This document shows positions 1 through 8,824 of a DNA stretch of 64,000 nt, piece after piece. The stretch spans positions 3,162,001 through 3,226,000 of the forward strand of contig JASGIT010000001.1 of assembly GCA_047601665.1 (NCBI GenBank), in the 5' to 3' direction. Positions within the stretch are counted from its first letter, which is position 1; each line of letters begins with the position of its first letter. The notes beneath the pieces are model-generated. The model was not told where the DNA came from. It saw nothing but the letters and a program-made list of their open reading frames with translations, and ran no database searches. Both the position numbers and the translations under genes were made by a program. This stretch comes from JASGIT01 sp047601665 (GTDB lineage Bacteria > Pseudomonadota > Gammaproteobacteria > Burkholderiales > Burkholderiaceae_C).

Positions 1-363
1 CTGCAGCAGGTCGCGCGAAACGTAGTCGCGCACGTTTTCGCAGTGGGCGATGCCTTCCTTGATCGTGGCCTGCGCGCCCTGTTCGCTGCGCAGGTCGCAG
101 GCCAGGATCTCGGGCACGTCCTCGCCCACTTGCAGCTTGCCCAGGTCCTGCAGGTTGGGCAGGCCGTCGAGCATGAAGATGCGGTCCATGATCGCGTCGG
201 CGTGCTTCATCTCGCCGATGGATTCCTCGTATTCCTTCTTGGCCAGCTTGCCGAAGCCCCAGTGCTTCAACATGCGGTAGTGCAGGAAGTACTGGTTGAT
301 GGCCGTCAGCTCGTTCTTGAGCTGGGCCTGCAGGTGGTGGATGACTTGTGCGTCGCCTTTCAT
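1..363 (-). CDS. bfr: Bacterioferritin, 5' part (runs off the left edge)
   Basis: This is the first 121 codons of a haem-containing ferritin that oxidises Fe(II) and stores it as ferric mineral in a cytoplasmic 24-mer. The start MKGDAQVI matches the family start. Ferroxidase ligands E18, E51, H54 and E94 are in place, and M52, the axial haem ligand of E. coli Bfr, is present in EMKHAD. The remaining ligands (E127 and H130 in E. coli) would lie beyond the window edge. The gene is divergent from the iron-starvation operon starting at 793. Its own 5' region (364-543) shows no obvious strong promoter, so regulation cannot be read directly. The family assignment is secure. Confidence 0.95.
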   Translation of the reverse strand, partial: MKGDAQVIHHLQAQLKNELTAINQYFLHYRMLKHWGFGKLAKKEYEESIGEMKHADAIMDRIFMLDGLPNLQDLGKLQVGEDVPEILACDLRSEQGAQATIKEGIAHCENVRDYVSRDLLQ

Positions 364-543
364 GGGGCTTCTCCTAACGTTGGTATGGAGCGATTGTCAG
401 GGCTTGCCCCTACGGGGTGCAAGGGATTCCCACACGCGGACGGTATGGCTGTGTGTGATGCTGAATTGCGTTCTCATTTGGCATCTGGCGCTTGTCCATT
501 CAGCGCGGGCAGCTATCTTTTTTGAATTGTCTGAAAATTTTAC

Positions 544-572
544 TGAGAATGATTCGTATTTGATGCTATAGT
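544..572 (+). promoter_or_regulatory. Fur-box-overlapped promoter
   Basis: TGAGAATGATTCGTA (544-558) fits the 7-1-7 Fur pattern in its left half and shares TGAGAATGATT with the reverse complement of the box at 4383. It is followed by TATAGT (567-572), a good sigma-70 -10. Overlap of a Fur site with the -35 to -10 span is the usual arrangement for iron repression. It points right, towards 793-3210. Confidence 0.6.
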
Positions 573-578
573 CACCCC

Positions 579-668
579 AAGCCGCAACGCCAGCCACTTC
601 TTGCCAGCCGTTGCACACCAGTCATCGTGGGGCGATCTCGGGCTTCTCCAGCCTGTCGATCGTTTTTT
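579..668 (+). ncRNA. Candidate Fur-controlled small RNA or attenuated leader
   Basis: Inference from structure only. Starting about 7 bases after the TATAGT box, a transcript of about 90 nt would carry hairpin GCAACG/CGTTGC (584-589 with 609-614). It would end in a two-step stem: CGATC/GATCG (633-637 with 658-662) enclosing GGCT/AGCC (641-644 with 650-653), then T6 (663-668). CCCCA (575-579) can also pair with TGGGG (628-632). The position is Fur promoter, short structured RNA, terminator, next to bacterioferritin, which resembles RyhB/PrrF-type loci. No sequence match to a known sRNA is claimed; it may instead be an attenuator of the operon at 793. Confidence 0.35.
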
Positions 669-792
669 AGCCAGCCATTGACCCGTTCATAGCCACGCTT
701 TTTTTCCACGCGACCCTCCCGCCGCACCGGCCCAGCCCGCCGCCACGCCGAGCAGCCTTCCCGCTTGCCGTTATGTTGGGGACTCGCACGCC

Positions 793-1215
793 GTGCCATA
801 CCTTCAAGCCGATACCGACCCGCTGGCGCACGAGCATGGCGTGCTGACGCGCCGCTACGCCGCGCTGCAGCGGCGCTGCACGGAGCTGCTGCAGGTCCAG
901 GCCCGCGAGATCGCGCAGCTGCAAGGGCAGGTCCTGCGCCTGCGCGCCCAGGCCGTCGTGCAATGCAGCGCCTGGGCCTGGGAGCGCGAGGACGGCCTGA
1001 TGGAAAAGCTGCCCGCCGCCGACCTGGGCCGCCTGGAGCACAGCCTGCGCGCCGCCGATCTCGTGATCTGCCAGACCGGCTGCGTGGGCCACGGCGCGTT
1101 CTGGCGCGTGCAGGACCACTGCAAGCGCACCGGCAAGACCTGCGTGCTGGTCGAGCAGCCCGATGCATTGCGCATCGTGCGCATCCACCCCGCCAGCGTG
1201 GAGCCTGCGGCATGA
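793..1215 (+). CDS. DUF2325 domain protein, first gene of the iron-starvation operon
   Basis: This 140-residue cytoplasmic protein has a helical, probably coiled-coil N-terminal part (about residues 10-60, Leu/Gln/Arg-rich). It is followed by a DUF2325 domain with LVICQTGCVGH and a final TCVLVEQ strand. The conserved Cys/His pair in TGCVGH could bind metal or a cofactor, but no biochemical role is established to my knowledge. The start ATG is the first in frame and has no strong ribosome site. The stop overlaps the next ATG by four bases, so the two are translationally coupled. It follows the Fur-like box at 544, hence probable iron repression. Confidence 0.75.
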   Translation: MPYLQADTDPLAHEHGVLTRRYAALQRRCTELLQVQAREIAQLQGQVLRLRAQAVVQCSAWAWEREDGLMEKLPAADLGRLEHSLRAADLVICQTGCVGHGAFWRVQDHCKRTGKTCVLVEQPDALRIVRIHPASVEPAA

Positions 1216-1622
1216 ACCGCGGCCATCCCCTGCTGGACGAATGGGAGCGCCTGACCCGCGCGGGCCTGGAGGCCAGCCGCGCGCATTGCGTGGTGCACGC
1301 GCTGGCGTGGCACCGGCAGGCCTTGCGCGTGGCGCACCAGTTGATGGAGGCGCAGGCCGGCGTGGCGGAAGACGACCGGCTCGCGGCCTTCGTCGTCGCG
1401 CACCTGAACCTGGCGGACTGCCACGCGGACATGAACCAGCCCGACGCCGCCGCCGAGTGCCTGCACTGCGCCCACCACACGCTGCTGGCGCTGCTGCGCG
1501 ACGAGGCGCAGCCCGAGCCCATGCGGCAGGCGGCGGCGCGGCACGTGCGCGAGACCTTCGCGGCGCTGCCGTCCTTCCCATGCCGGGCGGGGTGGGGCGG
1601 GGCGGGCGCGCTGCTGCATTGA
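1212..1622 (+). CDS. Small helical protein between DUF2325 and sodM (OrfX-like)
   Basis: This 136-residue soluble protein is rich in Ala, His and Cys (repeated HCVVHALAWH- and HCAHH-type segments) and predicted all-helical. It is possibly a TPR-like bundle, with LNLADCHADMNQPDAA resembling one TPR unit. It starts in an ATGA overlap with the preceding gene and ends 34 bases before the SOD start. In Pseudomonas aeruginosa an uncharacterised orfX lies just before the iron-repressed sodM and may be the counterpart. That equivalence is an inference from position. No enzymatic motif is seen. Confidence 0.6.
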   Translation: MNRGHPLLDEWERLTRAGLEASRAHCVVHALAWHRQALRVAHQLMEAQAGVAEDDRLAAFVVAHLNLADCHADMNQPDAAAECLHCAHHTLLALLRDEAQPEPMRQAAARHVRETFAALPSFPCRAGWGGAGALLH

Positions 1623-1656
1623 CTTGACGGTTTTTTCACTCCCGGGACACCTGCCC

Positions 1657-2283
<627 letters not shown>

Positions 2284-2301
2284 CGCAACCGGAGCCCCCG
2301 C

Positions 2302-3210
2302 ATGGACACCGAAGCACTGCGCCCGCACCGCCTGCACCGCTTGCGCCTGCGCACCTGGGTCGGCTTCGCCATCTGCGCCGCGGGCGTGCTGGCTTTGTGC
2401 GCGCAGGCGTGGAGCGGCCTGCAGACCGAGCCCACGGTGGGCAACGCCCTGTGGGGCGGCTGCCTGGCCGCGCTGGCGACGGCCCTGGGCACGCTGCCCG
2501 TGCTGCTCGCGCAGCGCCCCTCGGTGCGCGTGCAGGACACGCTGTTCGGCTTCGGCGCGGGCGTGATGCTGGCGGCCAGCGCGTTCTCGCTGGTGATTCC
2601 GGGGCTGGCCGCGGCGCGCGCCGCCGGGCTGTGGGGCGGCAGCGCCTGGGCGGCGGGCGGCGTGATGGGCGCGGCCATCCTGCTGGGCGGGCTGGCCGTG
2701 CTGGGCATGGACCGCTGGCTGCCGCACGAGCACTTCATCAAGGGCCGCGAAGGGGCCGCGGCCCAGCAATTGCGCCGCACCTGGCTGTTCGTCTTCGCGA
2801 TCGCGCTGCACAACCTGCCCGAGGGGCTGGCGATCGGCGTGGGCGCGGCGGGCAACGAGGGCCTGCGCGCCAACGCGCTGGCCATCGGCATCGCCATCCA
2901 GGACGTGCCCGAGGGCTTCGTCGTCGCGGCCGCGCTGCTGGCGGCCGGCTATGGGCGCGCGTTCGCCGTGGCGCTGGGCGTGGCGTCCGGCCTGGTCGAG
3001 CCGGTGGGCGCGGTGCTGGCGGCGCTGGCCGTGGGGCAGTCGTCGGCGCTGATGCCCTGGGGGCTGGGGTTCGCGGCGGGCGCGATGCTGTTCGTCATCA
3101 GCCACGAGATCATTCCCGAGTCGCACCGCAAGGGGCACGAGGCTTTCGCCACGGCGGGGCTGATGGTGGGCTTCGTGCTGATGATGCTGCTGGATACCGC
3201 GCTGGCCTGA
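2302..3210 (+). CDS. ZIP-family metal transporter
   Basis: This is an inner-membrane divalent metal importer of 302 residues with about eight membrane segments. Signature motifs are HNLPEG at about residue 170 (TM4) and QDVPEG at about residue 200 (TM5), the ZIP binuclear site. A third motif, HEIIPESH, is close to the C terminus, and a hydrophilic loop with PHEH lies between TM3 and TM4. Placed directly after a Mn-type SOD and under the same presumed Fur promoter, manganese is the likely cargo; zinc or iron cannot be excluded. P. aeruginosa also has a ZIP gene after sodM. Confidence 0.85.
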   Translation: MDTEALRPHRLHRLRLRTWVGFAICAAGVLALCAQAWSGLQTEPTVGNALWGGCLAALATALGTLPVLLAQRPSVRVQDTLFGFGAGVMLAASAFSLVIPGLAAARAAGLWGGSAWAAGGVMGAAILLGGLAVLGMDRWLPHEHFIKGREGAAAQQLRRTWLFVFAIALHNLPEGLAIGVGAAGNEGLRANALAIGIAIQDVPEGFVVAAALLAAGYGRAFAVALGVASGLVEPVGAVLAALAVGQSSALMPWGLGFAAGAMLFVISHEIIPESHRKGHEAFATAGLMVGFVLMMLLDTALA

Positions 3211-3249
3211 CGCGCCAGGTGGGGGGAGGGGGGAGTCAAAAAAGTGAGC

Positions 3250-3336
3250 GCCTTGCGCTTGTCCTGCCATTGTTTGCGCATGAAATCCCTGTGAAAACAA
3301 GGCAGGATAAGCGCTGGAAGCTCTCTTTTTTGAATA
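3250..3336. repeat. Dispersed palindromic repeat, long-stem copy
   Basis: GCGCTTGTCCTGCC (3255-3268) pairs with GGCAGGATAAGCGC (3301-3314) with one mismatch. It is followed by TGGAAGCTCTCTTTTTT. It lies between the convergent ZIP and AraC genes and probably terminates one or both. Confidence 0.7.
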
Positions 3337-4251
3337 TCACACCCGGGCCCGGGCCAGCTTGGGCGGCGTGCCGAAGCGCTGCTTGTACGCCGTGGCGAAG
3401 TTGGCGGCGCTGGCGTAGCCCGCCGCCAGCGCGGCCTGGGCCACGGTCACGCCGTCGCGCTCCAGCAGCTGGCGGGCGCGCTGCAGGCGGCATTCGCGCA
3501 GGTGGTCGAAGATGGTGACGCCATAGATCGTGCGGAACTGGCGCTGCAGGCTGTTGGGGTTGAGGCCCGCGTGGCGCGCGATCTCGTCCAGCGACATCCC
3601 GTCGGCCTGGCCCGAGGCGAGGAAGGCGTGCAGCTCGCGCAGGCGCTGGTGCTCGCGCGGGCGCAGGGCCATCTCGCCGTGGGATTCGGGCGCGTGCCGG
3701 CACAGCGCGCCCAGGGCTTCGCCCATCAGGTCCAGCACGCGGCTTTCCAGGTACATGTGCTGCAGCAGCGGCGCCAGCGGGGGCGGGCGCACGATCTGCT
3801 CGGCCACCGTCGCCATGCGCGGCGACAGCTGCCAGCGCCGTGTGGACAGGTGCTGGCGCATGAAGCGGGCGAGCTCGGGCGTCGCCGCGCCGCCGCCGGC
3901 CTGGGCCAGCCAGTCGTCGTCCAGGCCCAGGGTCACGCGGCGCGCATACACGCCCTGGTGCAGGCGGCGCGTGAAGCATTCCGGCTCGGTGAGCGCCACC
4001 AGCACCGCGCTGGCGCCGGCGGGCCCCTGCGGGAGCGCCATGCGCTCGGGGCCGTAGGACACGTCCAGCGCGCCTTCCAGCAGCACCACCAGGCGCAGGC
4101 CGGGGTTGACCACGGCCTGCGCCGTGAAGCTGCAGGGGGCGTGCGCGTCCTCGACGAGCAGTTGCAGGCCGGGGCGCAGGTCGTGCCGCGCGCGCCGGCC
4201 CGTCGTGTGGTCGTGCAGGAGGGCGCGCAGCGCGGGAGGGACGTCGGACAT
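3337..4251 (-). CDS. AraC-family regulator (PchR-like)
   Basis: This 304-residue regulator has an N-terminal ligand domain of about 200 residues and a C-terminal double helix-turn-helix (about 205-300, including SLDEIARHAGLNPNSLQRQ and QAALAAGYASAANFATAYK). It is divergent from the siderophore receptor at 4426, the arrangement of PchR/AlcR-type activators that sense internalised ferric siderophore and switch on their receptor. The start MSDVPPALR was chosen over an upstream in-frame codon because the extension is unlike the family. The specific ligand is not predictable. Confidence 0.85.
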   Translation of the reverse strand: MSDVPPALRALLHDHTTGRRARHDLRPGLQLLVEDAHAPCSFTAQAVVNPGLRLVVLLEGALDVSYGPERMALPQGPAGASAVLVALTEPECFTRRLHQGVYARRVTLGLDDDWLAQAGGGAATPELARFMRQHLSTRRWQLSPRMATVAEQIVRPPPLAPLLQHMYLESRVLDLMGEALGALCRHAPESHGEMALRPREHQRLRELHAFLASGQADGMSLDEIARHAGLNPNSLQRQFRTIYGVTIFDHLRECRLQRARQLLERDGVTVAQAALAAGYASAANFATAYKQRFGTPPKLARARV

Positions 4252-4382
4252 GGCGCGGAAATGGTGGTGGCGCGCCCGCAGTGCGCGCAAACATTCTGGG
4301 CTGCGGCAAACATCTTTGTCGCTGCGGCAAACGTGGCCCGTGGCGGGCCGTGCGATGCTACTTGGTTGAGATAGTTAGTGCA

Positions 4383-4401
4383 AATCATTCTCAATAAAAT
4401 T
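4383..4401. promoter_or_regulatory. Fur box upstream of the siderophore receptor
   Basis: AATCATTCTCAATAAAATT (4383-4401) is a Fur-like box. Its reverse complement carries TTGAGAATGATT, nearly the same core as the box at 544. It ends 24 bases before the receptor ATG and lies in the AraC-receptor divergent region, so it could also affect the AraC gene. Confidence 0.65.
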
Positions 4402-4425
4402 AGCATCATAGAAGGAAATCACAAC

Positions 4426-6588
4426 ATGAAACGCCAGCGTTTTGGGAGGAAGTCCCTGTCCCTGCTCACCGGCGGCGCCTTGCTGGCGCCGCTGGCCTAT
4501 GCGCAAACCGCCGCGGAGCCCGCCGCCGCGGCGCTGCCCGAGGTGCGCGTGTCCGCCGAGCCCGCCACGCCCGACAGCCTGCCTTCGGCCTATGCGGGCG
4601 GCCAGGTCGCCCGGGGCGCGCGCCTGGGCCTGCTGGGCAACGTGGACGTGATGGACACGCCGTTCAACGTGACCAGCTTCACGTCCGATCTGATCGAGAA
4701 CCAGGGCGCGCGCACGGTGGGCGAGGTGCTGGAGAACGACCCGTCCGTGGGCGTGACCACGTCCAACGGCCATGCCTACGAGAACTTCCGCATCCGCGGC
4801 TTCAACGTGGACCAGAACGAGCTGGCCATCAACGGCATGTTCGGCCTGGCGCCCGACGGCCACACGCCGGTGGAGATGTTCGAGCGCGTGGAGCTGCTCA
4901 AGGGCCCGAACGCGCTGTTCAGCGGCATGGCGCCGGGCGGCGGCGTGGGCGGCGTGATCAACCTGGTGCCCAAGCGCGCGGGCGACGCGCCCATGAGCCG
5001 CGTGACGCTGGGCGGCCAGACCTCGGGCCATGCGGGCGCCACGTTCGACCTGGGCCGCCGCCTGGGCGAGGACAAGGCCTGGGGCATCCGCGTCAACGGC
5101 AGCTACGGCGACGGCGAGACCGAGCTCGACGGCCAGAAGAAAAAGCGCGAATTCCTCTCCGCCGCGCTGGACTACCGGGGCAACGGGCTCAAGGCGTCCA
5201 TCGACGCCTACACCAGCAAGGAGTCCTTGCGCGGCGGCTCGCCCGCCATGTTCTGGATGACCGGCCCCACCGTGCCCGCCGCGCCCAAGGGCAGCGTCAA
5301 CCAGTTCCCGGGGGCCTGGGCCGACATGGACAGCAAGGCCGTCATCGCCCGCGCGGAATACGCCTTCAACGACCAGGTGAGCGTGTTCGCGGGCCTGGGC
5401 CGGCGCAACATCGACCGCCAGGGCTTCATCAACGGCACGCACGTGCGCAACCTCAGCGCGCTGGGCGTGAGCTCCACCACGGCCATGTACGCCTCCAACG
5501 GCTACGAGCGGTCCACCTCCGCCGAGGCGGGCCTGCGCCTGAACTTCAACACCGCCAGCGTGGCGCACGAGGTGGTGCTGCAAGCCTCGCACCTGGCGCA
5601 GGAGGCGGGCATGAACACCACCGCCGGCAAGGCCTACACCACCAGCATCTACGACCCGGTGTACGCAGCCATGCCCGCGCTGCCCGGCGACGCGGCCAAG
5701 GCCAGCGAAAACACCTTCTCCAGCCTGGCGCTGGTGGACACGCTCTCCATGCTGGACGATGCCCTGCACGTGACGCTGGGCCTGCGCCACCAGAGCGTGA
5801 AGACCACCAACTACGCCGCCACCGGCGCCGTGAGCGGCACCCCCTACGATAAGAGCGCGGTCACGCCCGCCGTGGGCGTGGTCTTCAAGCCCTGGGGGCC
5901 CAACGTGTCGCTGTACGCCAACTACGTGCAGGGCCTGTCCAAGGGCGACTCCATCTCCACGCCCACCTACGTGCGCAACTACACCTTCGCGCCGTACAAG
6001 ACGGCGCAGAAGGAAGTCGGCGTGAAGTGGAACGCGGGCGCGTTCACCCACACCGCGAGCCTGTTCGAGATCACCAAGCCCATGCTGCTCGCCGTGGCCA
6101 CCAGCGCCGGCACCGACGCCACCGACGGAGGCGAGAAGCGCGTGCGCGGCCTGGAGTGGAACACCTTCGGTGAAGTGGCGCGTGGCCTGCGCCTGCTGGG
6201 CGGCATCAGCTGGATGCAGGGCGTGCAGACGCGCACCGCCAAGGGCCAGTACGACGGCTTCGACGCCGTGGGCGTGCCGCGCTGGCAGGCCAGCCTGGGC
6301 GCGGAGTGGGATACGCCCGTGCCGGGCCTCACGCTCACGGGCCGCGCCATGGGCGCCGCCAGCCAGTACCTGAACGCGGCCAACACGCTGAAGATTCCGG
6401 GCTGGGGCGTGCTGGACCTGGGCGCGCGCTACGCCACGAAGATCGCCGGGCGCAACACCGTCTTCCGCCTGAACGTGGCCAACGCCCTGAACCGCGCCTA
6501 CTACAACGGCAGCTTCAGCGACACCACGCCCATCGCCACGCTGGGCCAGCCGCGCACGGTGAGCCTGTCGGCCACGGTGGACTTCTGA
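4426..6588 (+). CDS. TonB-dependent siderophore receptor
   Basis: This 720-residue outer-membrane gated channel imports ferric siderophore using TonB energy. A signal peptide (about residues 1-26, ending PLAYA) is followed by a short N-terminal segment and the plug domain (TPFNVTSFTSDLIENQ to GVINLVPKRAG, about 75-200). A 22-strand barrel follows, ending in aromatic LSATVDF. The ATG follows GAAGGAAA at proper spacing. The gene heads a tight operon: its TGA overlaps the next ATG by one base. It resembles FoxA/FhuA-type hydroxamate receptors, but substrate is not assignable by eye. Confidence 0.9.
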   Translation: MKRQRFGRKSLSLLTGGALLAPLAYAQTAAEPAAAALPEVRVSAEPATPDSLPSAYAGGQVARGARLGLLGNVDVMDTPFNVTSFTSDLIENQGARTVGEVLENDPSVGVTTSNGHAYENFRIRGFNVDQNELAINGMFGLAPDGHTPVEMFERVELLKGPNALFSGMAPGGGVGGVINLVPKRAGDAPMSRVTLGGQTSGHAGATFDLGRRLGEDKAWGIRVNGSYGDGETELDGQKKKREFLSAALDYRGNGLKASIDAYTSKESLRGGSPAMFWMTGPTVPAAPKGSVNQFPGAWADMDSKAVIARAEYAFNDQVSVFAGLGRRNIDRQGFINGTHVRNLSALGVSSTTAMYASNGYERSTSAEAGLRLNFNTASVAHEVVLQASHLAQEAGMNTTAGKAYTTSIYDPVYAAMPALPGDAAKASENTFSSLALVDTLSMLDDALHVTLGLRHQSVKTTNYAATGAVSGTPYDKSAVTPAVGVVFKPWGPNVSLYANYVQGLSKGDSISTPTYVRNYTFAPYKTAQKEVGVKWNAGAFTHTASLFEITKPMLLAVATSAGTDATDGGEKRVRGLEWNTFGEVARGLRLLGGISWMQGVQTRTAKGQYDGFDAVGVPRWQASLGAEWDTPVPGLTLTGRAMGAASQYLNAANTLKIPGWGVLDLGARYATKIAGRNTVFRLNVANALNRAYYNGSFSDTTPIATLGQPRTVSLSATVDF

Positions 6589-6848
6589 TGCTGGCGCTGG
6601 CCTTGGCGGCGGGGTGGGCGGGCTGCTGCTGCCTCTACCTCGCCAGCGCGCACCAGCGCTGGCGCGCGCAGCCGCTGCCCGCGCGCCCGGCGCGCGGCGC
6701 GGGCTGGGGGCTGCTGGCGCTGTCGCTGTGGGCCTTCGCGCAGCGGCTCGATACGCTGACGGCGGTGTTCACCTGGGCCACGCTGCTGATGCTGGCGCTG
6801 GCCGCGCTGCCCTACCTGGGCGCGCTGCGCCGAGGGGGCAGGCCATGA
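6588..6848 (+). CDS. Small membrane protein, DUF3325-like
   Basis: This 86-residue protein has three hydrophobic segments (about 1-17, 38-54, 58-75) and no catalytic motif. In proteobacterial iron-uptake operons a DUF3325 protein commonly sits between the siderophore receptor and the DUF3649/PepSY pair, and this one matches that family in size, topology and place. The start overlaps the receptor stop (TGATG) and its stop overlaps the next ATG, so expression is coupled. A role with the PepSY reductase-like protein in iron release is inferred. Confidence 0.65.
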   Translation: MLALALAAGWAGCCCLYLASAHQRWRAQPLPARPARGAGWGLLALSLWAFAQRLDTLTAVFTWATLLMLALAALPYLGALRRGGRP

Positions 6849-7123
6849 AGCCCGCGCCCGTCCGGCGCGACTGGGTGTCCAAGACCCTGGCCGGCGCGCT
6901 GCTGGGCCTGGCGCTGGCCGTGAGCGCGAGCGGCCTGTTCGCCGCGCTGGCCGCCGCCATGCCGCTGCCGCTGCGCGGGCAACTGGCCATGTGGATGGTG
7001 CCGCCCGTCTGGCTGCTCACCTGGAGCGCCGTCTATTTCTTCCAGAGCGGCGCGCGCGCCTGGGCGTGGCTGGCCGCCGTCAACCTGCTGGCGCTCGGCG
7101 CATGGCAGGCATTGAAACCATGA
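6845..7123 (+). CDS. Small membrane protein, DUF3649-like iron uptake protein
   Basis: This 92-residue protein has three membrane segments (about 15-38, 45-65, 70-88). The motif SKTLAGALLGLALAVSASG is typical of the short iron-uptake proteins annotated DUF3649, which accompany PepSY membrane proteins after TonB receptors. It overlaps both neighbours by four bases (ATGA). The molecular role is unknown; association with the PepSY protein is inferred from conserved order. Confidence 0.7.
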   Translation: MKPAPVRRDWVSKTLAGALLGLALAVSASGLFAALAAAMPLPLRGQLAMWMVPPVWLLTWSAVYFFQSGARAWAWLAAVNLLALGAWQALKP

Positions 7124-8754
7124 GAACCGACTACATCCGCATCTACAAGTCCGTGCACACCTGGACGGGCATCCTCAGCGGCATGGCGCTGTTCATCGCC
7201 TTCTACGCGGGCGCGCTCACCGTGTTCAAGGAGCCGCTGACGCGCTGGGCCTCGCCCCCCGTGGCGGTGGAGCGCACGGCGCTGGCCGACACGCCCGCGC
7301 TCATCGCCGCCACGCTGGCCGCGCACCCCGAGGCGGCCAAGGGCTTCACCATCCACCTCGACCCCGCCGAGAACATGCCCGCGCGCCTGTCGTGGGACGT
7401 GCGCGCGCCCCAGGCCGACGACCACGACGACACCGCCACGCGCCACTACACCGCGCGCCTGGACGCCGAGGGCCGCGCGCAGGCCAGCGAGCTCCAGCCC
7501 GCGCCGCTGGCCGGCTTCATCGACACGCTGCACCGCGTGGTCGGCCTGCCTTTCGATAACGACCCCAACCGCTGGGTGATGGGCGTGATCGCCACGCTCT
7601 ACGCGCTGGCGCTGTTCTCGGGCGTGGTCGTGCTGCTGCCCACGCTGGTGAAGGACTTCTTCGCGCTGCGCGTGGGCAGGAACCTCAAGCGCATGTGGCT
7701 GGACGCGCACAACGTCGTCGGCATCGTGAGCCTGCCGTTCCACATCGTCATGGCGCTGACGGCGGCGGTGTTCGCCTTCCACGACGGCATCTACGACGTG
7801 CAGGACCACCTCGTCCACGGCGGCCAGTGGAGCACCGCCTTCCAGCGCCCGCCGCCCAAGGCCGGCAACGCGCCGCCGCGCGATCCCGCCGCCATGCTGC
7901 CGCCCGCCGAACTGGCAGCGCGGGCGCGGGCGCTGTCGCCCGGCTTCATCCCCACCGGCCTGCAATACCAGGGCGTGACGGGGCCGCGCGCCACCGTGCG
8001 CGTATGGGGCAAGCACACGCAGGCCGTGCTGCCGCGCGCCGTGGGCGGCTTCGCGGCGCTCGACCCCTACAGCGGCAAGGTGCTGAGCACCGACTTCATG
8101 CCGGGCCGGCAGGGCACGCCGGGCCTGTTCATCAGCAGCTTCTTCGCGCTGCACATGGCCGCGTTCGGCGGCGCGCTGGTGCAGTGGCTGTACTTTTTAC
8201 TGGGGCTGGCGGGCGCCTGGCTGTTCTACAGCGGCAACCTGCTGTGGATAGAAAGCCGCCGCAAGCGCGCCGCGCCGCAGCAAAGGCGCGACACGCGCTA
8301 CCTCGCCAGCGCCACCGTGGGCGTGTGCCTGGGCTGCATCTGCGGCATCTCGCTGCTGCTGCCGGCCAGCAAGTGGCTGCACGGCCACGTGGACGACCTG
8401 CTCGGCGCGCTGCAGGCCGTGTACTACGCCGCCTTCTTCGGCTGCATCGCCTGGGCCTTCGCGCGCGGCGCGGCGCGCGCGGCGGTGCATCTGCTGTGGC
8501 TGGCCTGCGCGTGCACGCTGCTGGCGCCCGCCACCACGCTGCTGGGCTGGCTGCTGCCCGCCACGGGCCTGTGGGCGCACCGCTCGCCCGCCACGCTGGG
8601 CGTGGACGGCACGGCGCTGGCGCTCGCGCTGTGCCTGGCGCTCATGGCGCGGGCCACGGCGCGGCGCATGGGCGACGCGGTGACCGACAGCGTGTGGTCG
8701 GCCGCGCGTGGAAATGGCATAGCGTCAGGCAATCAATTGAATCAAATCAATTAA
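7120..8754 (+). CDS. PepSY-associated membrane protein (putative ferric-siderophore reductase)
   Basis: This 544-residue inner-membrane protein has an N-terminal membrane helix (about 13-35), a periplasmic PepSY-type domain and further helices near 165-185 and 205-225. A second periplasmic part is followed by five or so C-terminal helices. HTW and histidines at helix ends (DAHNVVG, FHIVMAL, LHMAAFGG) suit haem or metal ligation, as in FoxB/PiuB-like proteins implicated in siderophore iron reduction. The ATG overlaps the DUF3649 stop. The last 13 codons (NGIASGNQLNQIN) are AT-rich and run into an imperfect palindrome at 8741-8764. Confidence 0.8.
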   Translation: MRTDYIRIYKSVHTWTGILSGMALFIAFYAGALTVFKEPLTRWASPPVAVERTALADTPALIAATLAAHPEAAKGFTIHLDPAENMPARLSWDVRAPQADDHDDTATRHYTARLDAEGRAQASELQPAPLAGFIDTLHRVVGLPFDNDPNRWVMGVIATLYALALFSGVVVLLPTLVKDFFALRVGRNLKRMWLDAHNVVGIVSLPFHIVMALTAAVFAFHDGIYDVQDHLVHGGQWSTAFQRPPPKAGNAPPRDPAAMLPPAELAARARALSPGFIPTGLQYQGVTGPRATVRVWGKHTQAVLPRAVGGFAALDPYSGKVLSTDFMPGRQGTPGLFISSFFALHMAAFGGALVQWLYFLLGLAGAWLFYSGNLLWIESRRKRAAPQQRRDTRYLASATVGVCLGCICGISLLLPASKWLHGHVDDLLGALQAVYYAAFFGCIAWAFARGAARAAVHLLWLACACTLLAPATTLLGWLLPATGLWAHRSPATLGVDGTALALALCLALMARATARRMGDAVTDSVWSAARGNGIASGNQLNQIN

Positions 8755-8824
8755 TTGGATTGATGGTGAAAGAAGGCATAGACTTCGTCCTGTGTTCAGT
8801 TCTCAACCACCCAAGGAAACAGCA

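Larger units (their letters stand above)
364..792. other. Long intergenic region between bfr and the DUF2325 gene
   Basis: No convincing protein gene is visible in these 429 bases. It holds a degenerate copy of the dispersed palindromic repeat (488-526), a Fur-like box with a TATAGT -10 (544-572) and a hairpin followed by six T (633-668). A second T-run at about 690-700 has no clear stem before it. The Fur box lies about 235 bases before the next start codon, an unusually long leader. Confidence 0.6.

Noticed and set aside
403..423. CTTGCCCC/GGGGTGCAAG hairpin in the bfr leader
   Set aside because: It has a bulge and no T-run. Such stems are common at this GC content, and no iron-responsive element is known to look like this in bacteria.
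693..702. T-run after CACGC upstream of the DUF2325 gene as a second terminator
   Set aside because: No stable stem precedes it.
8741..8764. Imperfect palindrome (10 of 12 pairs) at the PepSY gene end before ahpC
   Set aside because: It could be an operator or a terminator, but it does not match the OxyR pattern and overlaps coding sequence, so no function is assigned.
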